DNA of 30,834 nt from JAUWMI01 sp964630455 (GCA_964630455.1 CAZVVA010000015.1:1-30834), one strand, 5' to 3'; counted from the first letter of the stretch, positions 8,983 to 17,464 are shown. Notes: generated by a model from the letters alone, not told the origin. Program-made: numbers and translations.

Positions 8983-9011
8983 TTGACATGCCTCAGTCGC
9001 AATGTTAATCG
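8983..9011 (+). promoter_or_regulatory. Possible promoter for the MshEN/PBP2 genes
   Basis: A perfect TTGACA (8983-8988) is followed after 17 bases by TAATCG (9006-9011), a weak -10 element. It lies about 100 bases upstream of the MshEN start and reads toward it. The -35 hexamer and spacing are good, the -10 is poor. Confidence 0.35.
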
Positions 9012-9021
9012 TTTTTAGTAT

Positions 9022-9045
9022 TTTTCTCTCGAAAAACGAGAAAAA
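9022..9045 (+). other. Leader hairpin upstream of the MshEN gene
   Basis: TTTT-c-TCTCG, loop AAAAA, then CGAGA-AAAA forms a nine-pair stem with one bulged C, placed just after the candidate promoter and about 65 bases before the start codon. It could be a leader structure or an operator-like inverted repeat. There is no evidence for a specific ligand or protein. Confidence 0.3.
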
Positions 9046-9110
9046 CCTTTCAGAACCGCTTCTGTGCTTGCCATGAAGAACGCTGTTATCCAGATTAAAA
9101 GGAAACAAAG

Positions 9111-9839
9111 ATGACCCCAAACAGAGTGCTCAGAAGTGTGGGAGAAATCTTGCTTCGCGAGGGGATTATCAACAATGCGCAACTCGACGAAGCCCTGAAA
9201 AAGCAGCGTGAAAGCGACATGCCCTTGGGACGAATTCTGGTGGAGATGGGTGTGGTTACAGAAAGTGTAAAAATGGGCTTCTTAAAACGACAACTTGGCT
9301 ACGATCTCGTCTCCCTTGCCGGCATGGAAATAGCACCGTTGACGCTCACCTTGATTCCACGGCACATTGCCACGAAACACCATTTGGTTCCAATTCGCAT
9401 GGAGCGCGACGGACTGGTTGTCGCAATGGAAGACCCCTCGGACCTCGTTCTTCTTGATAATCTCAAGACACTGGTAGGTATGCGCATCAAACCAGCGATC
9501 GCCAGCACCAGTGATATTGAAGAGGCCTTGAAGCAATATCCTTCAGAAAAAGATGCGGCAGCTGTTGTGGTGCTTCGACCGCGATCCATGTTGTATCGGC
9601 TGGTGCACTATACGGCCTTTCCAATACTCTGCTTTTTGCCTCTCGCGATCATTATATATGTCCTTTACACGAATCCCGATATCCAGAACAGGCTTGCTAA
9701 GCTCAGCGGGTTCGACGTGTTTCTTTACACCCTGCTGGGGTGGGGCCTTTGGGCAGTAATCATGTACGAAATCAACGGTTTGATTTTTGAAGGGCCAACC
9801 CGCTCCAAAGAGCCAAAGGAAAGGGAGAAAGAAGAGTAG
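9111..9839 (+). CDS. Membrane-anchored MshEN (GspE N-terminal) domain protein
   Basis: A 242-residue protein. Residues 1-145 match the MshEN / GspE-II N-terminal domain, which in MshE-type ATPases binds cyclic di-GMP through two tandem motifs 29 residues apart. Both are visible: VGEILLREGII...LDEALKKQ (10-32) and LGRILVEMGVV...FLKRQ (39-61). The Arg that usually precedes LG is not in register (Ser and Pro occupy the positions), so ligand binding is unproven. Residues 168-188 and 203-223 are two membrane helices, and the tail is charged. There is no Walker motif, so it is not a secretion ATPase. AAAGGA precedes the ATG at a normal distance. PBP2 follows closely on the same strand, suggesting an operon and perhaps a second-messenger input to wall synthesis, which is inference. 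Confidence 0.8.
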   Translation: MTPNRVLRSVGEILLREGIINNAQLDEALKKQRESDMPLGRILVEMGVVTESVKMGFLKRQLGYDLVSLAGMEIAPLTLTLIPRHIATKHHLVPIRMERDGLVVAMEDPSDLVLLDNLKTLVGMRIKPAIASTSDIEEALKQYPSEKDAAAVVVLRPRSMLYRLVHYTAFPILCFLPLAIIIYVLYTNPDIQNRLAKLSGFDVFLYTLLGWGLWAVIMYEINGLIFEGPTRSKEPKEREKEE

Positions 9840-9926
9840 CCCTCAGAGTGGGCATGCCGTGTGCCTTTGCTTGTCTCGCCACTGGGCGGCAGTTCGCCGC
9901 CGCTACTTCCTCAGAGTTTTTCCTTC

Positions 9927-11753
9927 ATGCTGAAAGAAAAGACCAAGCCAAGTGAATATCAATTCTTACATCGGCGTTTCAAAATACTAATCCTTCTGCT
10001 TGCAGCTAGCTTCGTGGTACTTGCCCTACGCCTCTTTCCAATAACCCTGGTCCAGGGCAAGCATTACCGTGAGCTTTCTGAGAATAATTTTCTAGTTCCG
10101 CAACGGCTTGAGGCACCGCGAGGAACCATTTTTGATTGGAATCATCTGCCCATTGGAGTCAGTCGCGTCACGTTCTCCGTCTATGTGAGCCCTTTCAAGC
10201 TAAAGAGGGAAACGATTCATGAGACTCTGACTCGGCTGTCGGCACTCTTGAACCGCGATGTCACCAGCTTAGAAGATCGCCTGGCACATTTAAACCCGAA
10301 ATGGCAGAAGGTGCTTCTGGCGAAGAATCTTTCTCTGGCAGAGATCACTCCCATCCTGGAAGAACAGTATAACTTACCCGGGCTGATCGTTGAGGAGGGT
10401 TTCAAGCGCTACTATCCTGCTGGGCCAGCGACCTGTCATATCTCAGGACACATGGGCATGATTCCCGAATCGCTTGTCTATCAGTTTCTTGACCAGAACT
10501 ACGATCCCAAAGATTTTATCGGTATTGTCAATATCGAGCGGATTTATGAATCGAGCTTGCAGGGGCACGCTGGCGAGGAAATTGTGCGGCGAGACGCCCG
10601 CGGACGAAAACGGGATGCCTATATCAGCCACCTCTCCGAGCCCGGCAACAACGTCTTCCTGACCCTGGACCTCAAGCTCCAGAAGTATGCGTATCAGCAA
10701 TTGCAAGGTCGCTCCGGCATAATTATTGCCATGGACCCGTCTAATGGAGCGATTCTGGCTATGGTCAGCACTCCAGGTTTTGATCCAAATAACCCTGGAT
10801 CGTTTTCCAAAGAGGAGAGCTGTTTTCTGAATAAGGCAATCCAGGAACATTACCCCCCAGGCTCAACCTTCAAGCTAATCACCTGTCTGGCTGCGCTCCG
10901 CGCTGGGATCAGCCCCGAGAAGAAATTCTATTGCAATGGCGAGTTCTATCTGCCCCAGTGGAATAAGCCGTTCACCTGCTTTCAGCCCGGTGGACACGGC
11001 TGGGTGAATACGCAGGAGGCTATTAAATACTCCTGCAACATATATTTTTACCAACTGGCTGAGGCAGTTGGTGCAAAACGCCTGGTTGATTGTGCGTTCC
11101 AGCTGGGCATTGGCAGCCTGACTGGTGTTGACCTGTCTGGAGAAGTGAAGGGGTATCTGCCCTTGAATCTGGCCGCCGGATTGCCCCCAGGCGAGGTGAT
11201 TCTGCTGGGTATTGGTCAAGGCCCCATTGCCGCAACTCCTCTTCAGATTCTCAATGCCTACTGCGCGTTTGCCAATGGCGGATGGCTCTGGACCCCCCAT
11301 CTCCTGGATCGCATTGAATCACCAGACGGCGAGGTTTTGATTCACACCGATGCCAAATGGCACGAAATTCCTCTGAGCAGCTCGGTTCGCAGCGCTATAC
11401 TGGAAGGGCTCGTGGCAACAGTGAACGAAGAAGGGGGAACTGCTTACAAGGCGGCGTTTCTCCGCGACTGGAAAGTGGCGGGGAAAACAGGAACAGCCCA
11501 GCGTGACCTAGAAGCTACAGATGCGTGGTTCGTGGGCTTTGCTCCCTATGACGAGCCAAAGATTGCGGTCCTGGTACTCGTTGAGAAAGGTGGGCATGGC
11601 GGAGCCGTAGCAGCCCCGCTTGCTAAGAATATTTTTGCGCACTATTTTACAAACTGGGAGGAGACGCCTCAGGAGGATACACCGAAGGTCATAAGCTCGT
11701 CCACAGCAGTGAAACCTCAGTCCGCTGTGGCTATGAACGCGAAAGATTTTTAA
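9927..11753 (+). CDS. mrdA: Penicillin-binding protein 2 (peptidoglycan D,D-transpeptidase)
   Basis: A 608-residue class B penicillin-binding protein that cross-links peptidoglycan during cell elongation. A short cytoplasmic tail and one membrane helix (ILILLLAASFVVLALRLF) are followed by the dimerisation/pedestal domain containing APRGTIFDWNHLPI. The transpeptidase domain shows all three active-site motifs: STFK (PPGSTFKLI), SCN (KYSCNIYFY) and KTGTAQ (VAGKTGTAQ). In numbering from the GTG at 9861 these are S335/K338, S391/N393 and K542-G544. The spacing and PPGSTFK sequence fit PBP2 (MrdA) rather than FtsI. I chose the ATG at 9927 because it gives the usual short tail; GTG at 9861 is an alternative and neither has a clear ribosome site. 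No rodA or mreBCD is in the window. The last 23 bases overlap the end of the convergent HU gene. Confidence 0.9.
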   Translation: MLKEKTKPSEYQFLHRRFKILILLLAASFVVLALRLFPITLVQGKHYRELSENNFLVPQRLEAPRGTIFDWNHLPIGVSRVTFSVYVSPFKLKRETIHETLTRLSALLNRDVTSLEDRLAHLNPKWQKVLLAKNLSLAEITPILEEQYNLPGLIVEEGFKRYYPAGPATCHISGHMGMIPESLVYQFLDQNYDPKDFIGIVNIERIYESSLQGHAGEEIVRRDARGRKRDAYISHLSEPGNNVFLTLDLKLQKYAYQQLQGRSGIIIAMDPSNGAILAMVSTPGFDPNNPGSFSKEESCFLNKAIQEHYPPGSTFKLITCLAALRAGISPEKKFYCNGEFYLPQWNKPFTCFQPGGHGWVNTQEAIKYSCNIYFYQLAEAVGAKRLVDCAFQLGIGSLTGVDLSGEVKGYLPLNLAAGLPPGEVILLGIGQGPIAATPLQILNAYCAFANGGWLWTPHLLDRIESPDGEVLIHTDAKWHEIPLSSSVRSAILEGLVATVNEEGGTAYKAAFLRDWKVAGKTGTAQRDLEATDAWFVGFAPYDEPKIAVLVLVEKGGHGGAVAAPLAKNIFAHYFTNWEETPQEDTPKVISSSTAVKPQSAVAMNAKDF

Positions 11754-12006
11754 TTTCCTTGCCTGACTTAAATGTTACAACCTTCCTTGGTGGAATTGGA
11801 TACTCTTTCTTGTTCTTGGGATTCCTGCCAATTCGCTCCTTACGCTCCTTAACTTGAAAAACGCCAAAATCACGCACTTCCAGCCGTTTATCTCGCATGA
11901 TGACCTCTTTCATGCTTTCAACAATGGCATCCACAACGGCTAGTGCTTCCTTATCTTTCATGTTCAAAGCCTCGCCGACGCTTTTCACAATGTCCGCCTT
12001 TATCAT
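11731..12006 (-). CDS. HU/IHF family DNA-binding protein
   Basis: A 91-residue histone-like protein of standard HU length. It starts MIKADIVKSVGEAL, has the dimerisation helices in the first half, GVFQVKERKERIGRNP at the base of the beta-arm, and the arm residues IPPRKVVTFKSGKEIK with the conserved Pro expected to intercalate into DNA. The GRNPKNKKEYPIPPRKVV pattern is closer to IHF than to HU, but HU versus IHF cannot be separated on sequence alone, so no symbol is given. A strong ribosome site (GGAGGGAGGA) lies four bases before the ATG. It is transcribed against PBP2 and the two coding ends overlap by 23 bases. It is separated from rsmA by 122 bases that carry its likely promoter. Confidence 0.93.
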   Translation of the reverse strand: MIKADIVKSVGEALNMKDKEALAVVDAIVESMKEVIMRDKRLEVRDFGVFQVKERKERIGRNPKNKKEYPIPPRKVVTFKSGKEIKNLSRS

Positions 12007-12045
12007 GGGTTCCTCCCTCCACGCAGGAATCTAACTAACTTGTAT

Positions 12046-12073
12046 ACGATAACTTTGGGAAAGAAAAAATCAA
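12046..12073 (-). promoter_or_regulatory. Possible promoter of the HU/IHF gene
   Basis: On the minus strand TTGATT is followed after 16 bases by TATCGT, about 40 bases upstream of the HU start codon. The -10 resembles that of the candidate at 7751-7779 (TATCGA). Both are near-consensus only, so the call is tentative. Confidence 0.3.
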
Positions 12074-12128
12074 GTGTTTTTTATTCCTCCCTTTGGCAAT
12101 TTTTACCCGGCTCCCTCAGCCCTAAAAC

Positions 12129-13022
12129 TTAGCGGCTTTGCAGTGATTCCTGGCGCCGTTGCCATATCGCCTCATATAGGGCAATATAGTTCTCCAGACT
12201 TAGTGACTCAGGCCGCAAATTAGACCCGATATGAACTTGATCAAGTAGACATTGAATATTCGCTTTTGATACGCCGCACAGACCAGACATTCGGAGAATA
12301 GTCTTCAAGCTTTTCCTTCGATGTCGGCAGATAACCTCAATAAACTCAAAGAAATCTCTCCAATCTCCGTTGCAAGGCAACGTTCTTCTTTCTACTGGAA
12401 CGAAGCTCACTGTGGCTGAATCTACTTTCGGTGAAGGCAAGAAGTTTTCCCGTCCGATTAGAAACTCTAGACGCGGCTTGCTAAAAAACTGTACCTTAAG
12501 GGTCAGACTGCCAAATGTTTTTTTGCCCGGGAGGGCCACGACTCGCTCGGCAACTTCTTTCTGCATCGTAAGGACCATTTTAGCAAAAGTAGGTAGTTCA
12601 CTCAGACACTTCAGCATAATTCTGGACGTAATGCGATACGGAATGTTTCCAACAACGACCGGCTCCTTGCAGCCGATTTCTCTCACCAGTTGCTGAAGAT
12701 CAAGGCGAAGAAAATCAGCATAGAGAATCTTAATGTTTGGAATAGCAGCAAGATACCGTTCGTGGATTGGCCGAAAGCGGTCATCATATTCAATTGCTAA
12801 TACCCGGTAGGCCTGCCGGGCAAGCTGGCACGTAAGATGGCCAAACCCAGCACCGACCTCAATGACAGTGCTCTCGGGGGTAAGCTCGCAGCATTGCACG
12901 ATGCGCCGCAAGATGCGCTCATTGCACAGGAGGTGCTGACCCAAGCCTTTGCGCAGAATAAGCCCATAGCGTGCCCTCAGCGCTCGCAATGGCGGTAGTC
13001 TTACTTCCTGCGCACTAGCCAT
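12129..13022 (-). CDS. rsmA: 16S rRNA (adenine(1518)-N(6)/adenine(1519)-N(6))-dimethyltransferase
   Basis: RsmA/KsgA dimethylates two adjacent adenines in the 3'-terminal hairpin loop of 16S rRNA late in 30S assembly, using SAM. The protein shows GLGQHLLCNERILRRIV (the family's GQNFL-type entry), SAM motif I VIEVGAGFGHLT, the acidic AIEYDDRF at motif II, and the catalytic motif IV GNIPYRITSRIM, followed by the C-terminal helical domain with RRKSLKTILRMSGL. Length is normal at 297 residues from the ATG at 13022. A TTG at 13034 is possible but has its ribosome site immediately adjacent. The ATG lies eight bases inside the end of pdxA, so the two genes are translationally coupled. It is the last gene of the GT87-ppiC-surA-pdxA-rsmA run. 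Confidence 0.95.
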   Translation of the reverse strand: MASAQEVRLPPLRALRARYGLILRKGLGQHLLCNERILRRIVQCCELTPESTVIEVGAGFGHLTCQLARQAYRVLAIEYDDRFRPIHERYLAAIPNIKILYADFLRLDLQQLVREIGCKEPVVVGNIPYRITSRIMLKCLSELPTFAKMVLTMQKEVAERVVALPGKKTFGSLTLKVQFFSKPRLEFLIGRENFLPSPKVDSATVSFVPVERRTLPCNGDWRDFFEFIEVICRHRRKSLKTILRMSGLCGVSKANIQCLLDQVHIGSNLRPESLSLENYIALYEAIWQRRQESLQSR

Positions 13023-14085
13023 TCGACGTGTCAACCTTCTGCTTAGCTCTGGCCAAGCGGATTGCAGTTCTCATGGCCTCAACCAGACTGGTCGGATCCG
13101 CCACACCACGGCCTGCAATGTCAAATGCGGTTCCATGATCTACTGATGTTCGAATAAAAGGGAGGCCCATCGTAATGTTCACGCCGCGCGAAAAGTCCAG
13201 CGTCTTTACGGGGATCAGCGCCTGATCATGATACATCGCTATCAGCACGTCGAACTTTCCTTGCAGCATCTGATAAAACAGCGTATCAGCCGGATAGGGG
13301 CCTGAGACCGTAATGCCTTTGTTCTGGGCGCTGACAACTGCCGGATGAATTTCCTGAGCATCCTCCTTGCCAAATAACCCCTTTTCGCCTGCGTGGGGAT
13401 TCAGGGCCGCAACCCCAATACGCGGATGCGGAACATCGAAATACCTCATGAATTTCGCTGTAAGCTGAATAAGCGCCAGAATCTTTGCGCGTTGAATCCG
13501 CAACGCAACCTCGCGAAGAGGAATGTGAATGGTAGCCAAAACCACTCTCAGACCGCCGCCCTCCATCATCATGGCGTAGCGCTTGACACGGCTCAGAGTT
13601 GCCAGAATTTCTGTATGCCCAGGATAAAGGTAGCCTGCCTGATGGAGCACCACCTTGCTTATGGGGGCGGTGCAGATTGCGTCAATCTTGCGCTGCATGG
13701 CCAGGCGAACCGCATGCTCAATGCAGTGAAAGACAATCTGCCCGTAGTTCGCATTCGTCTCACCAGGAACAACTGCGACGTCTGGAAGTGACGCAACCCG
13801 GGGCTCGATAATATTCATGAGCTCCCTTTGTCGAACACACTCGCTAGGTGTTTCAATCACATTAAGCCGCATCGGCACATTAAGCAGGGTACGATAATGC
13901 TCCATTACACGCTCATACCCAATAACCACTGGATCGCATTCCACATACAGATCCGATGCCTGAAACGCCTTGAGGATAATTTCCGGCCCAATGCCGCCCG
14001 GATCACCCATCGTAACGCCAAGGCGAATACGGCGTGGGGTACGCTGTGTTTCTTCTTTCGCATTAACGCGCGTTCTCGCCATCAT
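13015..14085 (-). CDS. pdxA: 4-hydroxythreonine-4-phosphate dehydrogenase
   Basis: PdxA oxidises 4-phosphohydroxy-L-threonine with NAD+ in the DXP-dependent pathway to pyridoxal 5'-phosphate. The sequence has the N-terminal VTMGDPGGIGPEIIL signature, the metal-site histidines in YPGHTEILA, NPHAGEKGLFG and MYHDQALIPVK, and the closing GLPFIRTSVDHGTAFDIAGRG, all typical. Length is 356 residues from ATG 14085. I preferred this start because AGGGGA lies close upstream; the open frame extends to a TTG at 14133 overlapping the SurA-like gene. It sits between the SurA-like gene and rsmA, an order shared with the surA-pdxA-rsmA arrangement of Gammaproteobacteria. No other vitamin B6 gene is in the window. 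Confidence 0.95.
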   Translation of the reverse strand: MMARTRVNAKEETQRTPRRIRLGVTMGDPGGIGPEIILKAFQASDLYVECDPVVIGYERVMEHYRTLLNVPMRLNVIETPSECVRQRELMNIIEPRVASLPDVAVVPGETNANYGQIVFHCIEHAVRLAMQRKIDAICTAPISKVVLHQAGYLYPGHTEILATLSRVKRYAMMMEGGGLRVVLATIHIPLREVALRIQRAKILALIQLTAKFMRYFDVPHPRIGVAALNPHAGEKGLFGKEDAQEIHPAVVSAQNKGITVSGPYPADTLFYQMLQGKFDVLIAMYHDQALIPVKTLDFSRGVNITMGLPFIRTSVDHGTAFDIAGRGVADPTSLVEAMRTAIRLARAKQKVDTSNG

Positions 14086-14125
14086 TTCCCCTGCCGGTGT
14101 TCTGCACTGTTCTCCATCAGAGAAA

Positions 14126-15064
14126 TTACTCAAAAATCTGAATGTCAGCTTTCGCCCGCAATCTCTTGATCAGCATGTCCTGAGCTTCCACAAAGCGCCG
14201 TGTATAAAGAAAATCCCGGGCAGTTCGTTTGTCCAGCAGTTTGAGAATATGAAACCCAGCTGCATTGCGCACCGGCGAGCTCAGCGCGCCAACCTCCAGC
14301 TCTGCGACTGCCTTTTCCAGAACAGGATCAAACGCGCCGGCATCCACGTAACCCATTTCTCCGCCAATAGCTCTCGTTGAAGCATCTGCAGACACTTGCT
14401 GGGCGATCGTTTCAAATGGCGCTCCCTGCTGCAGCTCGATAAGAAGTTCAAGCGCCCGCTGCTCAGTGGCTTCGATTTCCTCTTTTGAGGCAGTTGGAGA
14501 ACACCGTAGCAGAATGTGAGCCAGATGATAGCTGACAATCGGTTGCCTGGCCTGGCGCAATTCAGCCTTGTAAGCCTCGACCTCCTGCTCTGTGACAACC
14601 ACCTGTCGCGCGACGAGCTGGTCTATCTGCGCCCGTTCGGTCTCCAGGGTCCGTAATGCCTCTCGTAACTGTCCGATCTCAATGCCAAGAGATTCCAATT
14701 CCTGTTCAAACACCTCACGCGAGGGATATTCTCGCTGAATGTCACGAAGAAAGTTACCCACTGTTTTCTTAATGGCCTCCTGTTCAGCGCTGATCTTCTG
14801 CGCCTCAGCTTCCTGCAATAAAAGTATCCGGTCAATTAACCGCTCCAGGATCAATTTCTTTTCCTGACGAGTGGGAGGAAAGGCAAGAATCGGATCGCAG
14901 ATTTGTCTATATACAATCTCCTGATCCAGTTCGCTCGAAGTGATCGCCTGCCCATTCACCATTGCAACGATGTGTTCGACCTCGCCAGCCCATACCAGTC
15001 CCATAACAGCGAGCATCAAACAAACTACTGCCCGGCTCACTCTCAGCACCCATGCATACCGCAT
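14126..15064 (-). CDS. SurA-like periplasmic peptidyl-prolyl isomerase
   Basis: A 312-residue exported protein. The start MRYAWVLRVSRAVVCLMLAVMGLVWAGEV contains a signal peptide ending about residue 26. SurA-N-type helices begin with VNGQAITSSELDQEI and continue as a charged, helical chaperone region. One parvulin (rotamase) domain follows, with SYHLAHILLRC, GGEMGYVDAGAF and AAGFHILKLLDKR. Classical SurA has two parvulin domains and about 430 residues, so this is a short, single-domain relative. Its likely role is to chaperone outer-membrane proteins in the periplasm. I chose the start at 15064 because AAAGGAG lies ten bases before it; the frame is open to 15097. It lies directly downstream of a second parvulin gene and just upstream of pdxA, which supports the surA relationship. 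Confidence 0.82.
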   Translation of the reverse strand: MRYAWVLRVSRAVVCLMLAVMGLVWAGEVEHIVAMVNGQAITSSELDQEIVYRQICDPILAFPPTRQEKKLILERLIDRILLLQEAEAQKISAEQEAIKKTVGNFLRDIQREYPSREVFEQELESLGIEIGQLREALRTLETERAQIDQLVARQVVVTEQEVEAYKAELRQARQPIVSYHLAHILLRCSPTASKEEIEATEQRALELLIELQQGAPFETIAQQVSADASTRAIGGEMGYVDAGAFDPVLEKAVAELEVGALSSPVRNAAGFHILKLLDKRTARDFLYTRRFVEAQDMLIKRLRAKADIQIFE

Positions 15065-15111
15065 CCCGTCCGACTCCTTTCGTAGGAGAAAATTCAATCC
15101 AGGTGCCGATC

Positions 15112-16044
15112 CTATGGCGTGTACATGATACGAATTCGTGCCTGGTTTCGTAAGGTCTCCGAAAATTCCTGAAGCATCTGCTGCTTTTTCTGTTCAAGAA
15201 GATGGGACGAGATCTGGCTCTGCACTTCGCTGAGCGGTCGGAGCTGCCTTGGCGTCTCCCCGGTTTTCTCAATAATATGGTATCCCAATTCGGTTTTGAT
15301 AATCCCGCTTAATTCACCGACATGCAGAGCGAACGCCGCATCTTCGAATGGCTTATTGTACGTCCCGCGAGAAAAGGGCGGGAGCTCTCCGCCTTGAGTC
15401 CGCGAAGCATGAATTGAAATCTTGCGCGCAACCTCACGAAAATCCTCCCCGTTCTTGATACGCTGAAGTGCAGCAGCGGCCTCCTCGTACGTATTGGTCA
15501 AAATATGGCGGACCTGAATTTTCTCGGGTTGGAAGTAGTCCTGCGCACGTGTCTCATAGTAGTGTTCAATTTCTGCATTGCTCACCTGGATGGACTCGAA
15601 AAGGCGATGTTGCTTGAAGTAGGCAAGAAGAAGCGTGCGCTGGCGCTCCTTTAGTGCCTGCTGGTAGTCAGGGTCACGTTCCACGCCTTGCTTTTTTGCA
15701 TATTGCAGAATCAAGGTGTCATTGATCATCTGATCCAGAAATGCCTTTCGCGAAAGTTGTTCCTCTGCCTCTGCACTTTGCTTGTTTAGAAACACCTGGA
15801 ACGCACGCTCAAAATCCGTCCGCGTAATTCTCTCGCCATTCACCTCAGCCACCAAAGCTTCGGCCCCCGCTCGTTCAGTTCTCGGTTCTTTCTTCTGAGA
15901 CGTAAGTGATGGCGCCTGGGCCTCACGATTCGCCTCGTCCTCAGTGTGCCGCTGCGACGGCCCGATCACCAGCGAACAAGCATTCAGCACCAGTAAAAGT
16001 ATTGCTCCAATGCCCAGTCGGAAAATTCGCATCCACCATTTCAT
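15112..16044 (-). CDS. PpiC-type parvulin peptidyl-prolyl isomerase lipoprotein
   Basis: A 310-residue lipoprotein. The N-terminus has a hydrophobic signal followed by the lipobox LNAC (LLLVLNACSL), then a charged low-complexity linker to about residue 60. A chaperone-like helical domain starts at EVNGERITRTDFERAF. A single parvulin domain carries IQVRHILTNTYEEA, GGELPPFSRG and ELGYHIIEKTGETP. It should act as a foldase anchored to a membrane on its periplasmic side, resembling PrsA/PpiD-type proteins. It starts 13 bases after the GT87 gene; its AAGGAG site overlaps that gene's stop region, so the two are co-transcribed. It is followed by a second parvulin, which suggests divergence of function between an anchored and a soluble form. 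Confidence 0.88.
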   Translation of the reverse strand: MKWWMRIFRLGIGAILLLVLNACSLVIGPSQRHTEDEANREAQAPSLTSQKKEPRTERAGAEALVAEVNGERITRTDFERAFQVFLNKQSAEAEEQLSRKAFLDQMINDTLILQYAKKQGVERDPDYQQALKERQRTLLLAYFKQHRLFESIQVSNAEIEHYYETRAQDYFQPEKIQVRHILTNTYEEAAAALQRIKNGEDFREVARKISIHASRTQGGELPPFSRGTYNKPFEDAAFALHVGELSGIIKTELGYHIIEKTGETPRQLRPLSEVQSQISSHLLEQKKQQMLQEFSETLRNQARIRIMYTP

Positions 16045-16057
16045 CGCTCTAAACTCC

Positions 16058-17464
16058 TTACTTATGCATGTGATTGGCAGTAAGTGTCGTCGTCCTCATT
16101 GTGTCCTCAGGCTTCTTCGACATCAGCTGGCTGTCCGCAGAAGAGATCAAAAACGGCTTCGTCCTGGCATGCTGAACAATACCTACGAACAGAATTCCAA
16201 CCCCAACAGGTTTGATCAAGAAATAAAGCGTGTGCACCAAATCATATGCATTAACCTGATACAGCAGCTGCACTACGCCCTCAGAGCTGAATAGCCGATA
16301 CAGCGTGGGAGTACCAATTAGCGCAAACACAGTTACCGCCATCCACATCGGCAATCGCTCCGTGGAAGTCATAAGTACCAGCACAGGAATTAGCATGACA
16401 TAATGATGCTCCCAGAGATCACGATACAGAAGAAAAAAGGTTAAGGCCCAAAGGCAATAAAGCGAGAGCACATCGTAGTCCCGCCGAAAAGTAATGATCA
16501 CCAAGAAGGCCAAAATAGATAGCGAAAAAAGGATGATGAGCAGCTTGGCCACCGAGAGTTGTACGGAGAACAGAGGAAACTGAACGCTCTGCAAACGGAG
16601 CAGATTCGCCAGCGCCTGAAGCCCCATCTGGACTCCCTGGCTCCCCATGTACAATTGCGCAGTACCTGCGCCTACTCGCTCCTTCAAACCATATTCATAG
16701 AACTTCTCAAAACCTTCGGGAAATACCAGGAAGTACGGGATACTGGTCGCCGCTACAAGCCCAACACAGATCAGTATATCCACACGCCTTTTCAGTCGGT
16801 AAAAGAGCGGCGCCATCAGTAGTGTATATGATTTCAGCAGCACAGAGAGTATCCAGCAAACGCTCGCTCCCACCTTGCGTCCACGAATCAGAAAAACCGC
16901 AGTCCAGAAGATCAATGTACCCATTAGAAGCGAATATTGACCCATGAAATACTCCACAAACAAGGGGAACGGGCTGATCCAGAAGACGATGCAGAGTGCA
17001 AAGGTCTCGGGCCGTCGGCACAGCCTGCGCGTCATGTGAATATTAATCCCCAGCAGGATTTCATTCACTATAATCCACAGCCAATATGCCACGAACGGTG
17101 GGAAAACACTTAATACCACTCCTAAGGTAAATCCATAGAAGGGAATATAGCGGTATGTTGCATAGTAGGGAGCATGCTGGAGCCCGCGTTCCAATGCCTC
17201 CTCAGCGCTCATGTCCACATCGTCGCGTAAATACATATTCCGTCCATGCAAAAAGTCCCATCCCGCTTCGTAGAGCACAAAGAAGTCCGGCCCAAGAGCC
17301 CAGTAGTGGGTTTCAGGATTCGAAAAGTAGCGCGTGTCGTACGCCCATTGATTAAGGTAGCCAAACAGGAGTCCACCCAAATAAAAACAGTGAATGATTC
17401 CCGCGAGACCAAGAGGAATGAGAAAACCTCTTGATGCTCGCTTTAGCTCTGCATATGTCACCAT
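16058..17464 (-). CDS. GT87-type polyprenol-dependent glycosyltransferase
   Basis: A 468-residue integral membrane protein with about ten to twelve helices. Early residues include an extracytoplasmic acidic loop (NQWAYDTRYFSNPETHYWALGPDFFVLYEAG) and YRYIPFYGFTLGVVLSVFPP, a pattern typical of DUF2029/GT87 enzymes, which transfer mannose or other sugars from polyprenyl-phosphate donors in the GT-C fold. Later helices contain FMGQYSLLMGTLIF and LLYRDLWEHHYVMLIPVLVLM, where an HxY motif is common to the family. The acceptor cannot be read from sequence. It is the first gene of the minus-strand run ending in rsmA, and the nearby flavoprotein and nucleotide-sugar genes on the opposite strand fit a surface-glycan role. 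The ribosome site is weak. Confidence 0.78.
   Translation of the reverse strand: MVTYAELKRASRGFLIPLGLAGIIHCFYLGGLLFGYLNQWAYDTRYFSNPETHYWALGPDFFVLYEAGWDFLHGRNMYLRDDVDMSAEEALERGLQHAPYYATYRYIPFYGFTLGVVLSVFPPFVAYWLWIIVNEILLGINIHMTRRLCRRPETFALCIVFWISPFPLFVEYFMGQYSLLMGTLIFWTAVFLIRGRKVGASVCWILSVLLKSYTLLMAPLFYRLKRRVDILICVGLVAATSIPYFLVFPEGFEKFYEYGLKERVGAGTAQLYMGSQGVQMGLQALANLLRLQSVQFPLFSVQLSVAKLLIILFSLSILAFLVIITFRRDYDVLSLYCLWALTFFLLYRDLWEHHYVMLIPVLVLMTSTERLPMWMAVTVFALIGTPTLYRLFSSEGVVQLLYQVNAYDLVHTLYFLIKPVGVGILFVGIVQHARTKPFLISSADSQLMSKKPEDTMRTTTLTANHMHK

Larger units (their letters stand above)
8684..9110. other. 427-base divergent intergenic region
   Basis: Non-coding stretch between two divergent genes (transketolase N-terminal subunit and MshEN protein). 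It is AT-rich compared with flanking genes. I see one plausible plus-strand promoter at 8983-9011 and a hairpin at 9022-9045, but no open frame, RNA gene or recognisable riboswitch. Promoters for the leftward transketolase genes should also be here; I could not pick a convincing one. Confidence 0.5.
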
